A model generated the notes under the pieces. It was not told where the DNA came from and searched no databases. It worked only from the letters and a program-made list of their open reading frames with translations. A stretch of 11,844 nucleotides of DNA from CAYLTX01 sp046545675. GTDB lineage: Bacteria > Myxococcota_A > Bradymonadia > Bradymonadales > Bradymonadaceae. Positions 1-5,758 of the stretch are shown here, in pieces. Position numbers and translations under genes: made by a program. The DNA lies in assembly GCA_046545675.1 (NCBI GenBank), contig JBKGZI010000158.1, positions 1 to 11,844 on the forward strand. The letters run 5' to 3'. Positions within the stretch are counted from its first letter, which is position 1, and every line of letters begins with the position of its first letter.

Positions 1-110
1 CAGAATTTGCCGCAGGGTTGAATCGTGGGTAAAATTCTTCTAAAGTCCGCAAATTGTTGCTACGTCCAGTAGTCTGGGCCTACCACTCTGTCAATTCAGC
101 ACGGCCGTTC

Positions 111-896
111 ATGAGGCAACGCGCGCGCCACATCCAGATGGGACGTTGGGGACGGGCCATATTGGCCTGCCTGGCGATTCTATTGTTGTGGCCGGCCGGC
201 GCTTTTGCGCAGACAGAGACCTCTGGGCAGGCAGACGCCTTTGCAAAGAATGCGTTTGCACAAACGGGCGCCTCTGCAGAGATGGGCCGCTGCTTCGCCG
301 TCAGTGACTTGGCCGAGCGCGGCATCGATCCCTTTATGCGCTCGACATCGAGCGACGCCGCAACCGGCGAGTTCGAAGTCAGCGGCCTGGAGACCAGCCA
401 GGTCGACATAGCTCTCGAAGAGACGCCCGCCACGGTCGACTCCGACGCGCCTTGCAGCGATGATCCCGACGCCGACCCGTCGGCGAATTTTTGCTTCGAG
501 GACGCCGAAGGCCAGATCTCGACCCTGCCGACGCTTCTGGCGAAGTGGCGAGGTGAGCAGGCCGCCGCAGCGCTCGTCGACAAGCTCGACGAGACCATCG
601 ACGGCGGCGGTGCCGGCGACGAGCCGGTCGCCGAGACCACGGTCAATCCCGCTCCACAGCCCGAGGACGGCGACGACGCGAGTTGCAGCGACCGGCCGGA
701 TATGTGCCGCTCGCTGCCGCCGCTGCCGCCTACGCTGGTCATCGACGCCTCGGCGAGCGCCGCACGACAAGATCAGTTCCAACGCTCCATCCCACCAACC
801 ACGCTCTCTACCGACGACCAACGAGCATGGGCGCGACTGAAAGTGCGCCCGACCCCGGGATACCGCACGCCTCCCGATCAGCCTCCACAGGCTTGA
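111..896 (+). CDS. Secreted hypothetical protein with Sec signal peptide
   Basis: I do not recognise this protein. From the ATG at 111 it is 261 residues. Basic residues (MRQRAR, then GRWGR) are followed by a hydrophobic stretch (about residues 16-30) and a likely signal peptidase I site after Ala33 (AFA before QTE), so it is probably exported. The mature part is rich in Ala, Asp, Glu and Pro and contains five cysteines, in the contexts GRC, APC, NFC, ASC and DMC. It ends in a Pro-rich tail. A possible helix (TLPTLLAKWRGEQAAAAL) lies mid-protein. The frame opens further upstream to a TTG at 54, and another ATG lies at 138. None of the three has a good Shine-Dalgarno sequence; 111 is preferred because it gives a normal signal peptide with a basic n-region. 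It is followed by a structured gap rather than a close neighbour, so it seems to end its transcription unit. Confidence 0.6.
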   Translation: MRQRARHIQMGRWGRAILACLAILLLWPAGAFAQTETSGQADAFAKNAFAQTGASAEMGRCFAVSDLAERGIDPFMRSTSSDAATGEFEVSGLETSQVDIALEETPATVDSDAPCSDDPDADPSANFCFEDAEGQISTLPTLLAKWRGEQAAAALVDKLDETIDGGGAGDEPVAETTVNPAPQPEDGDDASCSDRPDMCRSLPPLPPTLVIDASASAARQDQFQRSIPPTTLSTDDQRAWARLKVRPTPGYRTPPDQPPQA

Positions 897-927
897 TCCT
901 TGCGAGGTGGAGCGCGGAGCAGAATGC

Positions 928-1115
928 GCGGCTTCCTCTATTGAGGCGACGTCAAACCACGAAGTCGCAAATTACGATTTGGGTCAGGCCCTATAGCATC
1001 ACACGCTAATCGAGGCTGCTGAATCGAACCCTCGTCAGCCCGATGTGGTTCTATAGCCCAACTCAAATTGTAGTTCGCGCCGCAGTTCAGGCGCCGCAAA
1101 TAGAGGACGTGCCGC
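928..1115. repeat. Long imperfect palindrome, about 188 bases
   Basis: The two halves are reverse complements over most of their length. Outer to inner: GCGGC (928-932) pairs with GCCGC (1111-1115); CCTCTATT (935-942) with AATAGAGG (1099-1106); 966-981 with 1064-1079 (16 positions, one mismatch, G-T pairs allowed); CTATAG (991-996) with CTATAG (1051-1056); CACA (1000-1003) with TGTG (1044-1047); GCT (1005-1007) with AGC (1036-1038); and CGAGG (1011-1015) with CCTCG (1030-1034). The central loop is 14 bases. It could be a long-hairpin RNA, a palindromic miniature mobile element (MITE-like) or a cruciform. I see no clear target-site duplication and no coding content. Confidence 0.6.
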
Positions 1116-1164
1116 ACCAGCACCATCCCCAACCACGCACCACCGGACACAATCAACCGACCAC

Positions 1165-1209
1165 TGAGCAACGCTCATGAAATGCATGGATGCGTTTCAC
1201 TGTTGCTCA
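1165..1209. repeat. Two-part stem-loop
   Basis: TGAGCAAC (1165-1172) pairs perfectly with GTTGCTCA (1202-1209). Inside it, TGAAATGCA (1178-1186) pairs with TGCGTTTCA (1191-1199), with one G-T pair and a 4-base loop. A small asymmetric internal loop separates the two stems. No T-run follows, so it is not a standard intrinsic terminator. It may be part of a structured RNA or a protein-binding palindrome upstream of the 1368 gene. Confidence 0.5.
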
Positions 1210-1318
1210 CGCGAACCAGCTTCGGCCAGATGTAATTCGAGCCGGGCGTGGTCTTCGGTTGACTCCACCGTGTCCAACACCGAGTACAAGTTGAAACAAG
1301 TAGCAAACACTCAATTGG

Positions 1319-1342
1319 GCAACTCCCTATTGGTGGAGTTGC
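1319..1342 (+). promoter_or_regulatory. Perfect hairpin in the leader of the first triple-DsbA gene
   Basis: GCAACTCC (1319-1326) and GGAGTTGC (1335-1342) form an 8-bp perfect stem with an 8-base loop. It ends 10 bases before the Shine-Dalgarno sequence GAGGA (1353-1357), which is itself 10 bases before the ATG at 1368. This position suits a translational or transcriptional control element, either an RNA hairpin or a dyad operator. Function is inferred from position only. Confidence 0.45.
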
Positions 1343-1367
1343 AAATCTACACGAGGAAATTGACGTT

Positions 1368-3404
1368 ATGGCACAAGAAGCAAATGGAAATATGACGATA
1401 CGACTCCTATCGTACGTCTTCGTAGCACTCATCGCATTTGCCGGCGGTTTTTTAGTCGGCAACTGGAACGTCGACGGCACGTCCTCGGATGATTCCGAAG
1501 CCGGCGCCGCGGCCAAAGCTGACGACGACGCCGCGCCGGCCGATGGCGACAACGCCCTGCCGGTCGGCGACAGCCCGATTCTCGGAAAAGAGTCGGCGGC
1601 GATCACCGTCGTCGAATTCTCCGACCTGCAATGCCCCTTCTGCTCGCGCGGCGCTGAAACCGTCAAGCAGCTGCAGGAGAAGTATCCCAACGACGTGAAG
1701 GTCGCCTTCAAGCACTACCCGCTGCCCTTCCACAAAGAGGCTCCGGCCGCCCACAAGGCCGCCATCGCAGCCGGCGAGCAGGGCAAGTTCTGGGAGATGC
1801 ACGACAAGCTCTTCGAGAACCAAAAGCAGATGAAGCAGCACGCCAGCGACATGAAGGAGTGGACCGCTGGATTCGCCGAAGAGCTCGGCCTGGACGTCGC
1901 CAAGTTCAAAAAGGACTTCGACTCCCCCGAAGCCCAGGCAAAGATCGACGAGGACATGGAGCTGGGCAAAGAAGTCGCCGTCCAGGGCACCCCGCACTTC
2001 TTCGTCAACGGCGAGCGCGTCAAGGGCGCCAAGCCGCTGGCCGAATTCGAGAAGATCGTCAAAGGTCAGCTCGAGGAAGCCAAGAAAATGGAGCAGGCCG
2101 GTGTGGCCCGCAACCAGATCTACAACAAGATGGTCGCCGAAAAGTTCGACGGTGGAAACGCCGAGAAGCCCTCGGCTGACCAGAAGCAGAAGCCTCCCGC
2201 CCAGAAGGTCGAGTTCGTGCCTGTCGGAGCTGACGACCCGACCTTCGGCAATACCGAAGATCCCCTGGTGACCATCGTCGAGTTCAGTGACTTCCAATGC
2301 CCCTTCTGTGGCAAAGTCCTGCCCACGCTCGACCAGATCAAAAAAGAGTACGGCGACCAGGTCCGCGTGATCTTCAAGCAGCTCCCGCTGGGCATGCACA
2401 AAGAGGCCAAGCCGGCCGCACAGGCTTCGCTGGCCGCCCACAAGCAGGGCAAGTTCTGGGAGATGCACGACCTGCTCTTCGAGAAGCAAAAAGAGATGAA
2501 GCCCAACGGCTCGAACTTCAAAGAGTGGTCGGCTGGACTGGCCAAAGAGTTGGGCATGAACGTCGACAAGTTCAAGAAGGACTACGACGACCCCAAGATT
2601 GCCGCCCAGGTCGAGCGTGACCTGAAGCTGTCTCAAGAGGTCGGCGCGCGCGGCACTCCCAACTTCTGGATCAACGGCGTCAACCTTCGCGGTGCGCAGC
2701 CCTTCCCGAAGTTCAAGAGCGTCATCGACGAGCAGATCAAGCAGGCCAAGAAGGTAAAGGCCGAGAAGAAGCTCTCCGGCGACAAGCTGTACAAAGAGAT
2801 GGTCGCGCTCAACAAGAAGAACGCGCCGGCCGCCGCCGACAAGCCCCAGCCCCAGAAGGCCGACAAGCCCGAGCCGAAGATCGACATGAACAAGCTGACG
2901 CTCGACCACGCCCCCAAGCAGGGTCCGGACAACGCGCCGGTCAAAATCGTCGAGTTCACCGACTTCCAATGCCCCTACTGCAACCGCGGTGGCTCGAATA
3001 TGAAAGAGGCTGCTGCCAAGTTCGACGGCGAGGTTCAAGTCCTCGTCAAGAACTATCCGCTGCCCTTCCACAAGCAAGCTGGGGAAGCCGCCAAGGCCGC
3101 GATGGCCGCCGGCGAGCAGGGCAAGTATTGGGAGATGTACAAGGCCCTCTTCGACAACCAGAAGAAGCTCAAGGACACCAGCGTCCTGCCTGAATTGGCT
3201 AAAGAGCTCGGCCTGAATATGGCCAAATGGGAAGAGGACCGGAAGAACCCGGAGTACGACAAGATCATCGAGCAAGACATGAAAGAAGGTCAGCAAGTTG
3301 GCGTGCGTGGCACGCCGGCCTTCTTCATCAACGGCACCCGCGTCGTCGGTGCCCAGCCTCCTGCGAAGTTCGAGCAGGCGATCAAGGCCGCGCTCGACAA
3401 GTAA
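1368..3404 (+). CDS. Membrane-anchored triple DsbA-like thioredoxin-fold protein (first paralogue)
   Basis: A 678-residue predicted thiol-disulfide oxidoreductase of the envelope. A transmembrane anchor (about residues 12-31, no lipobox) is followed by an Asp/Ala-rich spacer and three DsbA-like (Thioredoxin_4-type) domains. The active sites are C89-P-F-C92, C311-P-F-C314 and C535-P-Y-C538. Each is preceded by a V/I-EF-S/T-D strand and followed by a matching cis-proline motif (GTPHFF, P209; GTPNFW, P431; GTPAFF, P650). Each domain also has the helix motif QGKFWEMHD or its variant QGKYWEMYK. A helix (IYNKMVA, LYKEMVA) and a Lys/Pro-rich linker separate the domains. Single-domain members of the family are usually about 200-250 residues, so this is a three-unit fusion. 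The start is set by GAGGA at 1353-1357; an ATG at 1392 is an alternative that keeps the anchor. The domains are Lys-rich compared with the next two paralogues. A strong terminator follows at 3438. Redox direction cannot be told from sequence. Confidence 0.9.
   Translation: MAQEANGNMTIRLLSYVFVALIAFAGGFLVGNWNVDGTSSDDSEAGAAAKADDDAAPADGDNALPVGDSPILGKESAAITVVEFSDLQCPFCSRGAETVKQLQEKYPNDVKVAFKHYPLPFHKEAPAAHKAAIAAGEQGKFWEMHDKLFENQKQMKQHASDMKEWTAGFAEELGLDVAKFKKDFDSPEAQAKIDEDMELGKEVAVQGTPHFFVNGERVKGAKPLAEFEKIVKGQLEEAKKMEQAGVARNQIYNKMVAEKFDGGNAEKPSADQKQKPPAQKVEFVPVGADDPTFGNTEDPLVTIVEFSDFQCPFCGKVLPTLDQIKKEYGDQVRVIFKQLPLGMHKEAKPAAQASLAAHKQGKFWEMHDLLFEKQKEMKPNGSNFKEWSAGLAKELGMNVDKFKKDYDDPKIAAQVERDLKLSQEVGARGTPNFWINGVNLRGAQPFPKFKSVIDEQIKQAKKVKAEKKLSGDKLYKEMVALNKKNAPAAADKPQPQKADKPEPKIDMNKLTLDHAPKQGPDNAPVKIVEFTDFQCPYCNRGGSNMKEAAAKFDGEVQVLVKNYPLPFHKQAGEAAKAAMAAGEQGKYWEMYKALFDNQKKLKDTSVLPELAKELGLNMAKWEEDRKNPEYDKIIEQDMKEGQQVGVRGTPAFFINGTRVVGAQPPAKFEQAIKAALDK
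1738..1805 (+). repeat. 68-bp exact repeat, copy in domain 1 of first paralogue
   Basis: This stretch, encoding the APAAHKAAIAAGEQGKFWEM region and flanking bases of domain 1, is identical base for base to 3935-4002 in domain 1 of the second paralogue (offset 2197). The third codon positions are identical too, which shows recent duplication or gene conversion rather than protein-level conservation alone. Confidence 0.85.
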
Positions 3405-3437
3405 GTGTCTGATCTGATGATCGACACATGATCAACA

Positions 3438-3474
3438 AACCCCGCCGGCCCTCTTCGGGTCGGCGGGGTTTTTT
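3438..3474 (+). terminator. Intrinsic terminator after the first triple-DsbA gene
   Basis: AACCCCGCCG (3438-3447) pairs perfectly with CGGCGGGGTT (3461-3470). Four further inner pairs (3448-3451 with 3457-3460, one of them G-T) leave a TCTTC loop. A run of six T (3469-3474) follows directly. This is a textbook rho-independent terminator, starting 33 bases after the stop codon. It implies that the next paralogue has its own promoter or depends on read-through. Confidence 0.9.
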
Positions 3475-3573
3475 GCTCTGACGACCTTCCCCCCACCCAC
3501 GCTTGCGCGCAACCCAGCCCCACACTAAGCTGCGCCCATCATTGAAACCTCCTTTGAGATGGACTTCTAGCAC

Positions 3574-5622
3574 ATGGGAAAGTTGATGAAGCACCGCTTA
3601 TTGCAGATCACGCTGCTCTCGTTGGGTTTCGTGCTGGCGAGTTGTTCGACATGCCCGGAGACCGAGGCCGACCCCGATGGGGCCGAGCAGGGGCTGACGT
3701 CGGCCGCCGACCAGCAACAGGCCGAAGAGCCGCAAGTGGCAGATAGCGACGTCATCCCGGTGGCGGACAGCCCGATCTTGGGAGACCCGTCGGCGCCGAT
3801 CACCGTGGTCACCTTCTCCGATCTGCAATGTCCCTTCTGCCAGCGTGGCGCACAGACCGCCGAGCAGCTCCAGCAGAACTATCCCGACCAGGTCCGGGTC
3901 GTCTTCAAGCATTACCCGCTACCCTTCCACAAGCAGGCTCCGGCCGCCCACAAGGCCGCCATCGCAGCCGGCGAGCAGGGCAAGTTCTGGGAGATGCACG
4001 ACCTGATCTTCGAGAGTCAACAGCAGATGAAGCAGCACGCCAGCGACATGAAAGAATGGACCGCCGGACTCGCCGAAGAGCTCGGCCTGGACGTCGCCAA
4101 ATTCGAGAAGGACTTCGACGATCCCGACACGCAGGCGAAGATCGACCGCGACATGGATCTGGGCAAAGAGGCCGCCGTGGAGGGCACCCCGCACTTCTTC
4201 GTCAACGGCGAGCGCGTCAAGGGTGCCAAGCCGCTGACCGAGTTCGAGAAGATCGTCAAAACGCAGATCGAAGAGGCCGACGAGATGCAAGAAGACGGCG
4301 TGGCCCGCGATGAGATCTACAAGAAAATGGTCGCCGAGAACTTCGACGGCGGCAAGCCCTCCAAGCCCTCCAAGCCCTCCAAGCCTGCCGGCCCGAAGGT
4401 CGAGTTCGTGCCCGTCGGAGCCGACGATCCGATGTTCGGCAACACCGAAGACCCCCTGGTGACCATCGTCGCGTTCAGCGACTTCCAATGCCCCTTCTGT
4501 GGCAGGGTCCTGCCCACGCTCGACAAGATCAAAGACGAGTACGGCGACCAGGTCCGCGTCGTGTTCAAGCAGCTCCCGCTGGGCATGCACCAGCAGGCCA
4601 AGCCGGCCGCACAGGCTGCGCTGGCCGCCCACAAGCAGGGCAAATTCTGGCAGATGCACGACCTGCTCTTCGAGAAGCAAAGAGAGATGAAGTCCAACGG
4701 CGACAACTTCAAAGAATGGTCGGCAGGACTCGCCGATGAGTTGGGTCTGGACGTCGACGAGTTCGAGAAGGACTACGACGATCCCGACGTCGCCAAGAAG
4801 ATCGAAGAGGACCTCAAGCTCGCCCAGCGGGTCGGCGCGCGGGGCACGCCCAACTTCTGGATCAACGGCGTCAACCTTCGCGGCGCCCAACCGTTCCCGA
4901 AGTTCGAGAGCATCATCGACGACCAGATCAAGCAGGCCAAAAAGCTCGAGGCCGACGAGAAGCTCTCCGGCGATAAGCTCTATGAGGCGACTGTCGCGCT
5001 CAATAAAGAGGACTCACCCGGCGCGGCCGCCAAAAAGCCGACGCCCAAAAAGCCCGACCCCAAGGTCGACGTCAGCGAATTCGCCCTCGAGGACGCACCG
5101 TCTACCGGTCCGGCCGACGCGCCGGTGACCATCATCGAATTCACCGACTTCCAATGTCCTTATTGCAAAAGGGGTGGCGCGAATGTGAAAGCGGCCGCCG
5201 AGAAGTTCGACGGGGACGTCAAAATCATCGTCAAGAACTACCCGCTGCCCTTCCACAAACAGGCCAAAGACGCCGCCAAAGCCGCCATGGCTGCCGGCGA
5301 GCAAGGCAAGTATTGGGAGATGTACGACCTTCTCTTCGAAAACCAGAAGAAGCTCGAGGACACCGAGGTTCTGACGGAGTTGGCCAACGAGCTCGATCTC
5401 GACATGGCGCAATTCGAAAAGGATATGGACAACTCCGAGTACGACGACATCATCGAGCGGGATATGAAAGAGGCTCAGTCCGCGGGCGTGCGCGGCACGC
5501 CGGCCTACTTCATCAACGGCACCCGCATCGTCGGCGCTCAGCCGCCCCACAAATTCGAGCAGGCCATCGAGGACGCCCTGGCCGACGGAGACGACGAAGC
5601 CGTCGCTGAGGAAGATAATTGA
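3574..5622 (+). CDS. Triple DsbA-like lipoprotein (second paralogue)
   Basis: A 682-residue predicted envelope thiol-disulfide oxidoreductase. It starts with a lipoprotein signal: basic n-region (KHR), hydrophobic core, lipobox LASC with lipidated Cys24, then Ser at +2, which in E. coli terms favours the outer membrane. Three DsbA-like domains follow, with C86-P-F-C89, C306-P-F-C309 and C528-P-Y-C531, and cis-prolines at P206, P426 and P643 in GTP motifs. It is collinear with the preceding protein and nearly identical in many blocks, so the genes arose by duplication. Many Lys of the first copy are Asp or Glu here. The first linker is a short KPS repeat (residues 261-269). The ATG at 3586 (MKHR...) is an alternative start, preceded by GGGAAAG; both keep the lipobox. 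A weak promoter-like pair, TTGCGC (3503-3508) and TAAGCT (3526-3531) 17 bases apart, lies upstream. The tail is acidic. Confidence 0.9.
   Translation: MGKLMKHRLLQITLLSLGFVLASCSTCPETEADPDGAEQGLTSAADQQQAEEPQVADSDVIPVADSPILGDPSAPITVVTFSDLQCPFCQRGAQTAEQLQQNYPDQVRVVFKHYPLPFHKQAPAAHKAAIAAGEQGKFWEMHDLIFESQQQMKQHASDMKEWTAGLAEELGLDVAKFEKDFDDPDTQAKIDRDMDLGKEAAVEGTPHFFVNGERVKGAKPLTEFEKIVKTQIEEADEMQEDGVARDEIYKKMVAENFDGGKPSKPSKPSKPAGPKVEFVPVGADDPMFGNTEDPLVTIVAFSDFQCPFCGRVLPTLDKIKDEYGDQVRVVFKQLPLGMHQQAKPAAQAALAAHKQGKFWQMHDLLFEKQREMKSNGDNFKEWSAGLADELGLDVDEFEKDYDDPDVAKKIEEDLKLAQRVGARGTPNFWINGVNLRGAQPFPKFESIIDDQIKQAKKLEADEKLSGDKLYEATVALNKEDSPGAAAKKPTPKKPDPKVDVSEFALEDAPSTGPADAPVTIIEFTDFQCPYCKRGGANVKAAAEKFDGDVKIIVKNYPLPFHKQAKDAAKAAMAAGEQGKYWEMYDLLFENQKKLEDTEVLTELANELDLDMAQFEKDMDNSEYDDIIERDMKEAQSAGVRGTPAYFINGTRIVGAQPPHKFEQAIEDALADGDDEAVAEEDN
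3935..4002 (+). repeat. 68-bp exact repeat, copy in domain 1 of second paralogue
   Basis: Partner of 1738-1805. Identity ends at both sides with single-base changes that lead into diverged but still alignable sequence. Confidence 0.85.
4354..4389 (+). repeat. 9-bp tandem repeat in interdomain linker
   Basis: Three exact copies of AAGCCCTCC (4354-4362, 4363-4371, 4372-4380) and a degenerate fourth (4381-4389) encode KPSKPSKPSKPA between domains 1 and 2 of the second paralogue. The first and third paralogues have non-repetitive linkers at this place, so the repeat grew locally, probably by slippage. Confidence 0.8.
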
Positions 5623-5665
5623 GCACCATCCCGCGGATCTTTAGGCCGTGGGCAAGGCCGGCTCG

Positions 5666-5739
5666 AGCATCCACTCGGAAGTTTTCTGCTCTTCGTGTCG
5701 TTTGGACCAAGGCAACGAGTGGATGCTAACGGTCCAAGC
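5666..5739 (+). promoter_or_regulatory. Interleaved inverted repeats in the leader of the third triple-DsbA gene
   Basis: AGCATCCACTCG (5666-5677) is a perfect 12-bp reverse complement of CGAGTGGATGCT (5716-5727). A second pair interleaves with it: GTTTGGACC (5700-5708) can pair with GGTCCAAGC (5731-5739) over nine positions, one of them G-T. As RNA the two stems would form a pseudoknot or two mutually exclusive hairpins, ending 7 bases before the AGGT ribosome-binding sequence. There is no T-run, so it is not an ordinary terminator. A control role is inferred from position and geometry. Confidence 0.5.
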
Positions 5740-5758
5740 CCCCACAGGTAATAAAGTC

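Larger units (their letters stand above)
897..1367. other. 471-base structured intergenic region
   Basis: This gap between the secreted protein gene and the first triple-DsbA gene has visibly lower GC than the flanking genes. The short open frames in it (1177-1395 on + and 938-1171 on -) have no recognisable domain, signal peptide or ribosome-binding site and I do not call them genes. It holds a long imperfect palindrome (928-1115), a compact stem-loop (1165-1209) and a perfect 8-bp hairpin in the leader of the next gene (1319-1342). The promoter for the 1368 gene should lie here. A TTGAAA at 1291-1296 could be a -35 element, but no convincing -10 follows at the right spacing. Confidence 0.6.

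Noticed and set aside
54..110. TTG start for the first secreted protein
   Set aside because: No ribosome-binding sequence, and it would lengthen the region before the signal peptide to an unusual size.
938..1171. 77-codon minus-strand frame across the long palindrome
   Set aside because: Its coding potential is explained by the palindrome itself; no recognisable motif.
1177..1395. 72-codon + frame overlapping the start of the first triple-DsbA gene
   Set aside because: No domain, no ribosome-binding site, and it runs through two hairpins and the leader of the next gene.
1452..3296. 614-codon open frame on the minus strand, antisense to the first triple-DsbA gene
   Set aside because: It is codon-aligned with the + gene, so its stops would need TTA, CTA or TCA codons on the + strand, which are rare in this high-GC gene. 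The translation is repetitive and Leu/Val-rich with no domain. The same shadow appears at 3919-4890 and 6428-7774.
3503..3531. Promoter-like TTGCGC and TAAGCT pair before the second paralogue
   Set aside because: The spacing of 17 is right but the matches are weak (4 and 3 of 6). Mentioned with the gene, not called as a feature.
5648..5758. GTG start giving a 37-residue extension of the third triple-DsbA protein
   Set aside because: It would bury the lipoprotein signal and lipobox inside the protein. The extension is polar and the ATG at 5759 has AGGT upstream at usable spacing.
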